Program-made: the position numbers and the translations under genes
Notes under the pieces: model-generated
Database searches by the model: none
Seen by the model: the letters and a program-made list of their open reading frames with translations, nothing else
Told to the model about the DNA's origin: nothing
Shown here: one piece after another, positions 52,664-61,420 of the stretch
How the letters are laid out: the number at the start of each line of letters is the position of its first letter
Numbering within the stretch: the first letter of the stretch is position 1
DNA from: CAYHHI01 sp964356335
GTDB taxonomy: Bacteria > Arandabacterota > Arandabacteria > Arandabacterales > Arandabacteraceae
Reading direction: 5' to 3'
Length of the DNA: 64,000 nt
Assembly: GCA_964356335.1 (NCBI GenBank)
Contig: CAYHHI010000013.1
Location: forward strand, 1-64,000

Positions 52664-53553
52664 GTCTGCCTCCTCAGTTTAGCCTCATGGAAGGCTGGCC
52701 TGGCACGAAAGGAGCTGCGGACGCACGGTCCACACACGGGGATAAGACCCAATTGGCGTGCGTGACGGCCGAGCTCCTCAAAGATAGCGGGATGAACGTA
52801 TTCCTCAACGGGCAGATGCATCTTCGATGGGCGCATGTATTGACCCATCGTGATGATGTCACAGCCAACTTCCGCGATATGGCGTACCGCCGTTCTCACC
52901 TCCTCTATCGTTTCGCCGATTCCAAGGATAAGGCCAGACTTGACTATTACGTCTTGAAAACCACGCCGGACATACTCGAGTATGCCAAGCGATCTGCGGT
53001 AGGAGGCCCGGTCCCGAACTGTACCGTAAAGCCTCTCAACCGTCTCAATGTTGTGGCCAAAAACATCGATGGAGGTAGCTGCGACCTTCCGGACGGCACT
53101 GCGGTTACCTCCGAAATCCGGGGTCAGCACCTCAACCGTCGGGACCACCTCCACCTGCCGGAGCGCCCTGATGCAAGCCTCAAAATGCCGCGCGCCGCCA
53201 TCCGGAAGGTCGTCCCTCGTGACAGAGGTGATTATCACATGTTCAAGGCCCATCTCGGCGGCAGCTCGTTTCAACTTTTCGGGCTCGCCTCGGTCCAGGG
53301 GCCCGGGAGTCGCACTGGCAACATTGCAGAACCGGCAATTGCGCGTGCAATTCCTGCCCATTATTAGGAATGTGACAGCGCCTCCCTCAAAGCAATGTCT
53401 CTTGTTGGGGCATCTTGCCTCGAAGCAAACCGTGTTGAGTCCGAGATCTGAGACCCTTGATCGAACCTTGCTGAGTGAGTACGCGTCAGGGAGCCCCGAC
53501 TTCAGCCACTGGGGAATCCTCCGGCCGCCGTACGTCGAAGAAACCGAATTCAT
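52654..53553 (-). CDS. lipA: Lipoyl synthase
   Basis: LipA is a radical SAM enzyme inserting two sulfurs into octanoyl-E2/H-protein. The auxiliary cluster motif is CFEARCPNKRHCF and the SAM cluster is CTRNCRFC; the C-terminal conserved serine lies in VRSSF. IDVFGHNIETV and QYMRPSKMHLPVEEYV are typical. Length 299 aa. The start ATG is 2 nt after the rpoN stop, with only a distant GAGGAAG. Its place between rpoN and hpf is unusual; no lipB or lplA is nearby. Confidence 0.96.
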   Translation of the reverse strand: MNSVSSTYGGRRIPQWLKSGLPDAYSLSKVRSRVSDLGLNTVCFEARCPNKRHCFEGGAVTFLIMGRNCTRNCRFCNVASATPGPLDRGEPEKLKRAAAEMGLEHVIITSVTRDDLPDGGARHFEACIRALRQVEVVPTVEVLTPDFGGNRSAVRKVAATSIDVFGHNIETVERLYGTVRDRASYRRSLGILEYVRRGFQDVIVKSGLILGIGETIEEVRTAVRHIAEVGCDIITMGQYMRPSKMHLPVEEYVHPAIFEELGRHARQLGLIPVCGPCVRSSFRARPAFHEAKLRRQTCA

Positions 53554-53555
53554 CG

Positions 53556-54974
53556 CTAGTAGTGCTTCCTCATCCTTGCAGGGAATATTGCAAGCAGGTC
53601 TCTGTACTTGGCGACCGTGCGGCGGGCCACGTAGAAACCTTCCCGCTTGAGAATCTCGCCAATCTCCTGATCGCTCAGGGGCTTATCTTTGTCTTCCTTG
53701 TCTATCAGTTCCTGGATTATCGCTCTGATCTTTTTCGAGGAGGCCACATCCCCACTCTCTGTCCTCAAGCCTGTCGAGAAGAAGTACTTGAGTTCGAACA
53801 CGCCCCTGGGCGTCTGAACGTACTTGCTGCTAGTCACTCGGCTCACAGTGGACTCATGCATCCCCACTCTTTCGGCTATCTGCTGGAGAGTGAGGGGCCT
53901 GAGGTGCTCGACCCCTTTTTCCAAGAAGTCCATCTGAACCTCAAGGATGGCTTCCATTACCTTGACCATGGTTCTTCTCCGTTGGTCGATCGTCCTTATG
54001 AGCCATCTTGCCGAATTGAGCTTGTCAACAACGTAGTCATGGTCCTGTTTGTTTCTACCACCGGAATTGGAAAGAATATCCCTATAGGCACGATTGATTC
54101 TCAAGCGAGGAACATTCCGGTCGTTAAGCTGAACCACATAGCGATCTTCAACCTTCTCGACGATGAGGTCAGGCAGGATATACCTTGGCTCCTCAGTTGC
54201 ATATCTTGTGCCCGGGCGAGGATCGAACCTCGCGACAACCTCGGCAGCGGCCTGCACCTCCTTGATAGTCTTCTTGACCTTCCTTGCGATGTCCGGGTAC
54301 CGCCGCTGAAGCAGATCGTCAAGATACTCTCTCACCAGGGTTGCCGCCAGCGTGTCCGCAAGACCGGCTTGCTCCAGCTGCATGAGCAAACACTCCTTGA
54401 GATCCCGTGCCCCGACGCCGGGTGGATCAAATGTCTTGATCAGGGCAACTACCTTCGCGGCGTCGTTCTCCTCAATCGAAAGCAGTTTGGCGATCTCCTC
54501 CGCCGAAACCGTGAGGAAGCCGTTTGCGTCCAGGCTGCCGATTATGAACTCGCCTATCCGACGCTCTTCCTCCGACGCGGTCGCCATTCTGAGCTGGGAT
54601 AACAGGTATTCTTCCAGGGTTGGCCTCGCCGCCGGCACCTTATCCTGGAATTCCTCCTGTTCTTCCATCTCACCAGAGGAGCGTGCACCCATCTCAAAAC
54701 CGTCCTTGAGGTAGCGGTCCCAGTCTATACTCTCCTCACTGGTCTTCAGCTCCCCCTCATCCTCACCCTCCGGCACCTCCTCGGCAGGCTCATCCTGGGC
54801 TTCGTCATCGACCTCGTCGACTTCTTCCAACATAGGATTGATCATCAGCTCGCACTTTAGTATCTGCTGGAGTTCAAGCGCCGGTACCTGGAGGAGCTTT
54901 ATCGCTTGCTGCAGCTTGGGAGTCATCACCAGTCTCTGGCTCAACTCAGGTCTCATTTCCTGTCTCATGTCCAT
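53556..54974 (-). CDS. rpoN: RNA polymerase sigma-54 factor RpoN
   Basis: RpoN directs polymerase to -24/-12 promoters and needs an ATP-driven activator. Region I is Gln/Leu-rich (LSQRLVMTPKLQQAIKLLQ), region II is strongly acidic (about 55-105), the core-binding and promoter-binding regions follow (GMHESTVSRVTSSKYV helix-turn-helix), and the RpoN box ARRTVAKYRD is at about 450-459. Length of 472 aa is normal. GGGGG eight bases ahead of the ATG. It lies between lptB and lipA, the lptB-rpoN-hpf order being common. Confidence 0.98.
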   Translation of the reverse strand: MDMRQEMRPELSQRLVMTPKLQQAIKLLQVPALELQQILKCELMINPMLEEVDEVDDEAQDEPAEEVPEGEDEGELKTSEESIDWDRYLKDGFEMGARSSGEMEEQEEFQDKVPAARPTLEEYLLSQLRMATASEEERRIGEFIIGSLDANGFLTVSAEEIAKLLSIEENDAAKVVALIKTFDPPGVGARDLKECLLMQLEQAGLADTLAATLVREYLDDLLQRRYPDIARKVKKTIKEVQAAAEVVARFDPRPGTRYATEEPRYILPDLIVEKVEDRYVVQLNDRNVPRLRINRAYRDILSNSGGRNKQDHDYVVDKLNSARWLIRTIDQRRRTMVKVMEAILEVQMDFLEKGVEHLRPLTLQQIAERVGMHESTVSRVTSSKYVQTPRGVFELKYFFSTGLRTESGDVASSKKIRAIIQELIDKEDKDKPLSDQEIGEILKREGFYVARRTVAKYRDLLAIFPARMRKHY

Positions 54975-55000
54975 CGCTTAAACCCCCGAATCAAACTGAT

Positions 55001-55729
55001 CTAATGCAATGAAAACTTCTCGCCGAGATACGCTTCTCGTGCAATAGGATCGTTTGCCAGATCTTCTGATTTGCCTGAAACCAGGACCTTCCCCTCCAGC
55101 ATTATGTATGAACGATCGGTTATCGAAAGGGTCTCCCTTACGTTGTGATCCGTAATAAGGAGGCCGAGGGCCTTCTCCTTCAATCTACCTATTATCGCTT
55201 GGATGTCCTGAACCGCTATGGGATCTATCCCCGAGAAGGGCTCATCGAGCAGCATGAAGCGCGGGTTGGTGACAAGCGCCCTTGCGATCTCGAGCCTGCG
55301 CCGCTCGCCGCCCGAAAGGGTATAAGCCTTGGACCTCCTTAAGTTTTCTATGCCGAGGTCCTGCATCAGCATCATGAGTCTGGAGTTCATCTCTTGCTTG
55401 TCTATGCCAAGGGTCTCAAGAATCGCCTTGATGTTGTCTTCAACGGTCAGTTTCCGGAACACCGAAGGCTCTTGCGAGAGGTAGCCTATTCCCATCCTCG
55501 CACGAACGTGCATCGGCAGATCGGTGACATCCGCATCACCAAGAAAAATCGAGCCGCTTGCGGGTCGGACAAGACCCATGATCATATAGAAGATTGTGGT
55601 CTTCCCTGCCCCATTTTGACCAAGCAGCCCCACGATCTCTCCCTGTCTTACCTCAATCGAGATACCATCCACCACCCTGCGGCCTCTGTAAGACTTGACC
55701 AATCCTTCTGTCCGGAGCGTCTCGGTCAT
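55001..55729 (-). CDS. lptB: LPS export ABC transporter ATPase LptB
   Basis: LptB powers LPS extraction with LptF/LptG. Walker A GQNGAGKTT (about 38-46), signature LSGGERRRLE and Walker B FMLLDEP are intact, and FSGIDPIAVQDIQ and the ITDHNVRETL H-loop are characteristic. Length 242 aa. Its ATG overlaps the lptC-like stop by 4 nt. The partner permeases are encoded 11 kb away on the other strand. Confidence 0.97.
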   Translation of the reverse strand: MTETLRTEGLVKSYRGRRVVDGISIEVRQGEIVGLLGQNGAGKTTIFYMIMGLVRPASGSIFLGDADVTDLPMHVRARMGIGYLSQEPSVFRKLTVEDNIKAILETLGIDKQEMNSRLMMLMQDLGIENLRRSKAYTLSGGERRRLEIARALVTNPRFMLLDEPFSGIDPIAVQDIQAIIGRLKEKALGLLITDHNVRETLSITDRSYIMLEGKVLVSGKSEDLANDPIAREAYLGEKFSLH

Positions 55730-56283
55730 GATCCCGTTCCTTCCGGCCTGGCCTTGGCCGGTTTGATGGTTGCTTTCATGCTCCTGAGGATCTCGAACTT
55801 GCCGAGATCGGGGTCACCTCTGAAGCCCCAGCCCGACAAGATGTCCCCATGCTTCACGACCGTAACAGAATCCTGTGAGACTATCTGGCGCGTCCGGCTC
55901 TGCCATGTGAGACTCTCAGTGCGGAGCACCACGTCGTCCGAACCGGTCACGACCACATCATGTCTTGCTTCCATATCGTTAGTGTTGCGGTCAAGCCTTC
56001 CATCTCTGGCCGTGAGCACCGATCGTACGCTGCCCTCGTCGTCAAAAAAGGTGACCTGGATCAGCTGGGCCTCGAGCACGTTACGCTTCTCGTAAACGTA
56101 AGCTTTCTGGGCCACCATGCTCCATTCCTTCTTACCCTTGGTCGTCTCGGTTATGCTGAAGTTCGATATCACCTGGTCGGGCAGCGGTTTCTCCGTGACC
56201 TGAGAAGGGCTTCCGGCTTCCTCTTTGGCACAGGCCATAAACCCGACGGCGCATGAGACAAGAAGACCCAGAGCAAATCTCAC
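55726..56283 (-). CDS. lptC: LptC-like LPS export lipoprotein
   Basis: A small periplasmic beta-jellyroll protein of the OstA/LptC superfamily, directly upstream of lptB. The segment VISNFSITETTKGKKEWSM and the ARDGRLDRNTNDMEARHDV repeat are typical of LptC. I start at GTG 56283, which forms a GTGA overlap with the upstream gene and gives a clean lipoprotein signal (RFALGLLVSCAVGFMAC, lipid-accepting Cys probably 18, possibly 11). A longer frame begins at 56334. Usual LptC is anchored by a helix, so a lipoprotein form is a variant seen in some phyla. No separate lptA lies between it and lptB. Confidence 0.8.
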   Translation of the reverse strand: MRFALGLLVSCAVGFMACAKEEAGSPSQVTEKPLPDQVISNFSITETTKGKKEWSMVAQKAYVYEKRNVLEAQLIQVTFFDDEGSVRSVLTARDGRLDRNTNDMEARHDVVVTGSDDVVLRTESLTWQSRTRQIVSQDSVTVVKHGDILSGWGFRGDPDLGKFEILRSMKATIKPAKARPEGTGS

Positions 56284-57185
56284 GAATACATGTCGGAAGC
56301 AACAGATTTCCATCGCTTGTGCATCCATACCCACTGTGAGGGCTCGGCGCGAATGAAGGTCTCCACCGCCTTAGAGCACCTCTCCACATCGTTTACCAGT
56401 GAGGCTTCTTCCCCACTCACAAAAATGGGTTCCTTGACTTCGATACGGTATTCCCCGTCTTTGGTCGCGAGCATAGCAAGGGGAACTATGGCTGCTCCTG
56501 TCCGGGACGCTAGCTTAACCGGCCCGACAGCGGTTTTCGCCGGCCTGCCGAGGAAATCCACAAGCACACTGTCAACTGAGGTATCCTGATCGATCAAAAC
56601 CCCGAGGATCTCACCCCGCTTGAGGCAGCGCAGGGCTCCCTTAAGGCCCCGGGAACGCTCGAGCACCGCGAGGCCAGCTTTTCGCCTCAGGTTCACAATG
56701 AGATTGTTGAGCCTCGCGTCCTTAAGCTCCGTGGCGAGCACATTGATGCGATAGCCCATCAGCGAAAGATAGGCTCCGAGAAGCTCCCAATTGCCAACAT
56801 GTCCAGTCAGAGCTATGACACCCTTACCCCTTGCGAGAGCCCCGTCCAGGTTCTCAAGGCCAGCAACTGCAACTATCTTCTCGATTCCCTGGGGAGTCAC
56901 GCTGTTGAGCCTTGCTACATCGAAAGCGAACTTGCCGAGGTTTGCGAAGGCCTCCCGCGCAGTGCTCCTCATCTCCTTATCGGAAAAGGCACAACCGTAA
57001 ATGAGCCTTAAGTTCGCAAGCGCCACCTTCCTTGATTTCCTGAGGATAAGGTAAGCCATGACTCCAAGATTGCCGAACATGGCTCTACCCGCTCGCCTCG
57101 GAAGTATTTCAGCGACAATGAACAGCATCCTGACGGCGAGGTAGACGAAGTGGTAGGCGAAAAACCTGCGAAGGCTCTTAAGCAT
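56280..57185 (-). CDS. LpxL/HtrB-type lipid A acyltransferase
   Basis: A lysophospholipid-acyltransferase family protein (about 301 aa) of the HtrB/LpxL/LpxM type, adding a secondary acyl chain to lipid A. One N-terminal membrane helix precedes the catalytic HVGNWE (His-x4-Glu); IDQDTSVDSVLVDFLGRPA and the final WVWMHKRW are family-like. I use the ATG at 57185 with GGTGA five bases upstream; a GTG three codons earlier is the alternative. It is first gene of the lptC-lptB-rpoN run and has both sigma-54 and sigma-70 promoter elements upstream. Confidence 0.9.
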   Translation of the reverse strand: MLKSLRRFFAYHFVYLAVRMLFIVAEILPRRAGRAMFGNLGVMAYLILRKSRKVALANLRLIYGCAFSDKEMRSTAREAFANLGKFAFDVARLNSVTPQGIEKIVAVAGLENLDGALARGKGVIALTGHVGNWELLGAYLSLMGYRINVLATELKDARLNNLIVNLRRKAGLAVLERSRGLKGALRCLKRGEILGVLIDQDTSVDSVLVDFLGRPAKTAVGPVKLASRTGAAIVPLAMLATKDGEYRIEVKEPIFVSGEEASLVNDVERCSKAVETFIRAEPSQWVWMHKRWKSVASDMYS

Positions 57186-57232
57186 AGCCGTCACCGGTAG
57201 GCAAGATCGAACATTTCCTGGCTCACACCAAG

Positions 57233-57261
57233 ATGTTAGATGAGCAGAGACCTCATGTCAA
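57233..57261 (-). promoter_or_regulatory. Sigma-70 promoter of the lpxL-lptC-lptB-rpoN run
   Basis: TTGACA (57261-57256), a 17-bp spacer and TAACAT (57238-57233) lie on the minus strand. The predicted start is near 57226, about 41 nt ahead of the gene. It overlaps the sigma-54 element by one base. Confidence 0.55.
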
Positions 57262-57276
57262 GCATGTTCTGTGCCA
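57261..57276 (-). promoter_or_regulatory. Candidate sigma-54 promoter of the rpoN operon
   Basis: TGGCACAGAACATGCT on the minus strand has GG and GC 10 nt apart and a perfect TGGCAC, with ATGC in place of TTGC. The predicted start is near 57252. It would make the rpoN run partly self-controlled. Confidence 0.5.
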
Positions 57277-57355
57277 GATTCGCGCGATTGAGCGAGATTC
57301 GGATGTTCCGCGCGTGACGAGAACGTGTCCGCCTGAAGTCGGCCATTCTGCCTGA

Positions 57356-58396
57356 TCACGCTATGCCAGTTCTCAGGCAATCGTGCATGTGGACTATGCC
57401 GATGGGACGATCCCCCGCATCCACGACCACGAGACAAGTGATGAGCCGCTTAGGGTCTTCCTCCATCTTCTGGATGGCCCTGGCAACAAGCGCTTCCTTT
57501 GCTATGGTTCTGGGCCGAAGGGTCATGACACTGCCGACCTTTGCTTCTCGGATATCCTTGACATCGGGGTTCCCCATGAGGATGCGCTTGATATCGCCGT
57601 CAGTGATTATCCCCGCCAGTTTCCCCTTGGCATCGACCACACCGGTCACACCCAGCTTCTTCTCGATGATCTCCACCAGAGCATCGCGCATGGTAGCATC
57701 CTCCCGCACAAGGGGAAGGCTCGGGCCACTGTGCATGATGTCTTCGACCTTGACAAGAAGCCTCTTGCCCAGCGAACCTCCAGGGTGATGAAAGGCGAAA
57801 TCCTCCGGCTTTAGGCCGCGCATCACGAAGACTGCTATCGCGAGAGCATCTCCCATTGCAAGCGCACATGATGACGATGCCGTCGGAGCCAACCCAAAGG
57901 GACAGGCTTCCTGCCTGACGCTTGCGTCGAGCACGAGATCACTCTCGCGAGCAAGATCGGATGCGGGGTCTCCGGTGATCGCAATTATCTTGGTGCCAAG
58001 CCGCTTGAATGTCGGCAGGAGTACAGCAAGCTCCTCGCTCCTGCCGCTCTTCGAGATGGCTATCACGATATCCCGCGTGCCCACCATTCCCAGGTCACCG
58101 TGCGCTGCCTCGACGGGATGCATGAAGAAGGCCGTCGTGCCTGTGCTGTTCATGGTCGCAGCGACTTTCTTTGCAACCAGACCGCTCTTGCCTATGCCTG
58201 TGACGATTACCTTGCCACCGCGTTCCATGCAGGAGACTGTCAAGGAAACTGCGTCAAGGAATTCCTTGCCCAGCCTTTCTTCGAGGCGGGCAACCTCCTC
58301 AGCTTCGATCCTTATCACGCTCTTCGCAGTCTCGAGCACATCGAGACCATTCTTGCTGTTGACGCACGCCATTGCCTGGTCTTTGTGTCTAGCCAC
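57356..58396 (-). CDS. kdsD: Arabinose-5-phosphate isomerase (KdsD/KpsF family)
   Basis: KdsD converts ribulose-5-P to arabinose-5-P, the first step to Kdo. The SIS domain (about 35-200; GIGKSGLVAKK, ISKSGRSEEL, GDPASDLARESD) is followed by two CBS domains (about 215-340). HHPGGSLGKR is a family signature. Length is 346 aa, slightly long because of the GTG start at 58396, which overlaps kdsC by 8 nt with GGGAG upstream; an ATG eight codons on is possible. The gene ends a kdsB-pyrG-kdsA-kdsC-kdsD run. Confidence 0.96.
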   Translation of the reverse strand: MARHKDQAMACVNSKNGLDVLETAKSVIRIEAEEVARLEERLGKEFLDAVSLTVSCMERGGKVIVTGIGKSGLVAKKVAATMNSTGTTAFFMHPVEAAHGDLGMVGTRDIVIAISKSGRSEELAVLLPTFKRLGTKIIAITGDPASDLARESDLVLDASVRQEACPFGLAPTASSSCALAMGDALAIAVFVMRGLKPEDFAFHHPGGSLGKRLLVKVEDIMHSGPSLPLVREDATMRDALVEIIEKKLGVTGVVDAKGKLAGIITDGDIKRILMGNPDVKDIREAKVGSVMTLRPRTIAKEALVARAIQKMEEDPKRLITCLVVVDAGDRPIGIVHMHDCLRTGIA

Positions 58397-58931
58397 TTCT
58401 CTCTCCCGGCTCTTGACCTGACGGATGCGCAGAAATCAATGCTTCCCACTGGCCGTTAAGCCTTAAGGCCCACTCACACGCCTCTCGCACCGCCCCGTTG
58501 CCGCCACCAGACGAGGTCACGAATTTCGCCGCCCGCTTCACTTCATCCCTGGCATTGGCGACAGCTATCGGGAACCCCACGTGCAGCAAGATGTCCAGGT
58601 CAGAAAAATCATCCCCGACGTAGGCTACCTCATCCGGTGACGTGCCGTATTTTGCCGTCAGAACCTTGAGACAAGCCAACTTGTTGTCAACTCCCTGGTG
58701 AACTTCCGTGATGCCAAGCTCCAGCGCCCTTCTTATGACGGCATCGCTGCGCCGCCCAGTTATCACAAAAGGCGTCAGGCCTGCTTTCCTCACCAGGGCC
58801 ACGCCCATCCCGTCCTGGGCGTGAAAGCGCTTGATCTCCAGGCCCATGTCGCCATAATATATGCCGCCGTCCGTGAGGACGCCGTCAACATCCATGCCAA
58901 ACATCTTGATCTTGGTGCGGCTCTCCTGCAT
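58389..58931 (-). CDS. kdsC: Kdo-8-phosphate phosphatase KdsC
   Basis: A HAD-superfamily phosphatase (180 aa) releasing Kdo from Kdo-8-P. Motif I is MDVDGVLTDG with nucleophile D14 and acid D16, motif II VITGRRSDAV, and the final metal site GDDFSDLDIL. It has no cap domain, as in the tetrameric C0 class. ATG with GGAGAGG five bases upstream. It lies between kdsA and kdsD. Confidence 0.95.
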   Translation of the reverse strand: MQESRTKIKMFGMDVDGVLTDGGIYYGDMGLEIKRFHAQDGMGVALVRKAGLTPFVITGRRSDAVIRRALELGITEVHQGVDNKLACLKVLTAKYGTSPDEVAYVGDDFSDLDILLHVGFPIAVANARDEVKRAAKFVTSSGGGNGAVREACEWALRLNGQWEALISAHPSGQEPGERSG

Positions 58932-58955
58932 AGATACCTCTCCTGGACGATACCC

Positions 58956-59792
58956 CTATTCGAAGGTCCTTACAAGTCTATCTATTGCCGCAACCTGGGA
59001 CAAGAGCCAATGAACCCGCGAGAGGGGGAGCATGCTTGAGGAATCACACATGGCACGCCTGGGTTCAGGATGGGTTTCGAGGAAAAGGCCGTCCACACCG
59101 CATGCGACCGCAGCTCTTGCAAGATACGGAACATACTGAGGCTCGCCGCCTGCCGGATCACTTGAGGGAAAACCATATACCCTCACGGCATGGGTCACAT
59201 CAAAGATCACGGGGCACTCGAGCGACCTCATTATGGGAAGGGCTCTCATGTCAACCACAAGCCGCCGATAGCCAAAGCAGCTGCCTCGCTCGGTGAGGAT
59301 GATGTTGGTGTTGCCCGTGCTTCTTATCTTCGAGACCACGGCCTTCATGTCCTCGGGAGCGACGAATTGCCCCTTCTTCACGTTCACGGCTCTGCCGGAC
59401 CGGCCGACAACCAGGGCCAGCTCCGTCTGCTGGCTCAAATAAGCAGGTATCTGGATCACATCCAGCACTTCTCTAGCCTGCTCGACCTGCTCGCGGCAAT
59501 GCACGTCCGAAAGCACGGGGATAGCGAGCCGGGATTTCACTTCGGCAAGAATGCGGAGCCCATCCTCGAGCCCCGGCCCCTTAAATCCCGATGCGCTCGA
59601 CCTGTTGTCTTTCTCAAAAGACGATTTGAAAATGAAATTGAGACCGAGTTCCTGGGTCACAGACTTGAGATGGCCTGCCACCTCGAGACACGTGTCAAGA
59701 TCCTCTATTACACAGGGACCTCCGATGACGGTGAATCTGTCCCCGCCGATTTCGAAATGGCCCAGTTTTACCTTAGACACCCCGGATTTCAC
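58956..59792 (-). CDS. kdsA: Kdo-8-phosphate synthase
   Basis: KdsA condenses PEP with arabinose-5-P. The N-terminal GGPCVIED holds the metal-ligand cysteine of the metal-dependent class (the E. coli type has Asn there). FKSSFEKDNRSS, GRAVNVKKGQFVAPEDM and ILTERGSCFGYRRLVVDM are characteristic, as is FDVTHAVRVYG near residue 200. The GTG start overlaps the pyrG stop by 4 nt. Length 278 aa is normal. Confidence 0.96.
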   Translation of the reverse strand: MKSGVSKVKLGHFEIGGDRFTVIGGPCVIEDLDTCLEVAGHLKSVTQELGLNFIFKSSFEKDNRSSASGFKGPGLEDGLRILAEVKSRLAIPVLSDVHCREQVEQAREVLDVIQIPAYLSQQTELALVVGRSGRAVNVKKGQFVAPEDMKAVVSKIRSTGNTNIILTERGSCFGYRRLVVDMRALPIMRSLECPVIFDVTHAVRVYGFPSSDPAGGEPQYVPYLARAAVACGVDGLFLETHPEPRRAMCDSSSMLPLSRVHWLLSQVAAIDRLVRTFE

Positions 59793-61420
59793 GATATCCT
59801 TTCTGCGATCAGTCGGTTCTTGAGCTTATGGGCCTTGGCCGCACGAACGAACTCCCGGAAAAGGGGATGCGCCCTGGCGGGACGGGACCTGAGCTCGGGG
59901 TGGAACTGGCAGCCCACAAACCAGGGATGATTGGTTATCTCTACCATCTCCACCAGGCTGCCATCGGGCGAGGTGCCGCTCACCACGAGGCCTTTCTCCG
60001 TCATCACTTCCTTGAAAAGATTGTTGAACTCATATCTGTGCCTGTGCCTTTCGCTGATCACTCTGACTCCATAGGCGGCATAGGCGAACGTGCCTTCTTC
60101 AAGATGACATGGACAGGCACCCAGGCGCATGCTCCCCCCCATTCGTGCGATGGAACGCTGTTCAGCCATCAGGTCAATCACGGGATAGGCCGTCGCCGAA
60201 TCGAATTCCGAGCTGTTCGCACCCTTAAGCTCGCACACGTTCCTGGCAAATTCTATCACCGCGCACTGCATCCCCAAGCAGATGCCGAAGAACGGTATCC
60301 GGTTTTCGCGCGCGTACCTGACGGCTTCGAACATACCGTCAGTTCCTCTCTCACCGAAGCCGCCCGGGATCAGTATACCATCGAAGCCGCGAAAGACACC
60401 CTCGGCAACCTGGGGCGTCACCCGTTCGGAGGCAACCCAGGTGGTCTCCACTCTGACGTCATTGGCGATTCCGGCGTGAATGAAGGCCTCATTTATACTC
60501 TTGTAGGCATCCTGGAGTTCGGTGTACTTGCCGACTATGGCAACACTCACCTGGCCGCCGGGGCGCTTTATCTTTTCAACCAAGGTCTTCCAATCGGTCA
60601 AGTCGGGCTCGGGACATGTGAGCCGGAGCATCGAGACCACATGTGCATCCAGGCCTCCCTCGTGAAATATCAGGGGCACCTGATACACGGATTCCACATC
60701 TTTCGCTTCTATGACGGCGTCCGTCCTGACGTTACAGAAAAGCGCCATCTTTTGGCGGGCATCCTCGCTGATATGTCTCTCAGTACGACAGAGCAGTATA
60801 TCAGCCTGGATCCCGATCTCCCTGAGCTCGCGCACGCTGTGCTGCGTGGGTTTGGTCTTGAGCTCCTTGGCCGCTTCGATGTAGGGAACGAGCGTAAGAT
60901 GGACGAATACCGTGTTGTTCCGGCCCAGCTCTAACCTCATCTGCCTTATGGATTCCAGAAAAGGCAGGCTTTCTATGTCGCCGACGGTGCCGCCGATCTC
61001 ACTGATGCAGACGTCAACCCCACGTGCTTCCCCGACTTTCATGATTCTCGATTTGATCTCATCGGTGACGTGCGGAATCACCTGGACCGTGCGGCCGAGA
61101 TAGTCGCCCCTGCGCTCTCGCGCGATGATGGTATCGTAGATCTGTCCGGCGGTCACGTTGTGGTCGCGGGTCAAGTCTTCATCCAGAAACCTCTCATAGT
61201 GACCCAGATCAAGATCGGTCTCGGCGCCGTCATCGGTGACAAAGACCTCTCCATGTTGGAAGGGGCTCATCGTGCCGGGGTCAACATTGAGATAGGGATC
61301 GAACTTCTGAAGCGTGACCTTGAGGCCGCGTTTCTTCAATAACATCCCAAGCGAGGCCGATGCTATGCCCTTGCCCAGGGACGAGACCACACCGCCGGTG
61401 ACGAACACATATTTGGCCAT
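59789..61420 (-). CDS. pyrG: CTP synthase
   Basis: PyrG aminates UTP to CTP using glutamine. The N-terminal synthetase domain begins KYVFVTGGVVSSLGKGIASA and has DPYLNVDPGTMSPFQHGEV. The class I amidotransferase domain (about 290-535) contains the nucleophile in GICLGMQCA and the His-Glu pair near FHPELRSRP. Length 543 aa. ATG overlaps the kdsB stop by one base (TAATG). CTP is the co-substrate of KdsB, which explains the linkage. Confidence 0.98.
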   Translation of the reverse strand: MAKYVFVTGGVVSSLGKGIASASLGMLLKKRGLKVTLQKFDPYLNVDPGTMSPFQHGEVFVTDDGAETDLDLGHYERFLDEDLTRDHNVTAGQIYDTIIARERRGDYLGRTVQVIPHVTDEIKSRIMKVGEARGVDVCISEIGGTVGDIESLPFLESIRQMRLELGRNNTVFVHLTLVPYIEAAKELKTKPTQHSVRELREIGIQADILLCRTERHISEDARQKMALFCNVRTDAVIEAKDVESVYQVPLIFHEGGLDAHVVSMLRLTCPEPDLTDWKTLVEKIKRPGGQVSVAIVGKYTELQDAYKSINEAFIHAGIANDVRVETTWVASERVTPQVAEGVFRGFDGILIPGGFGERGTDGMFEAVRYARENRIPFFGICLGMQCAVIEFARNVCELKGANSSEFDSATAYPVIDLMAEQRSIARMGGSMRLGACPCHLEEGTFAYAAYGVRVISERHRHRYEFNNLFKEVMTEKGLVVSGTSPDGSLVEMVEITNHPWFVGCQFHPELRSRPARAHPLFREFVRAAKAHKLKNRLIAERIS

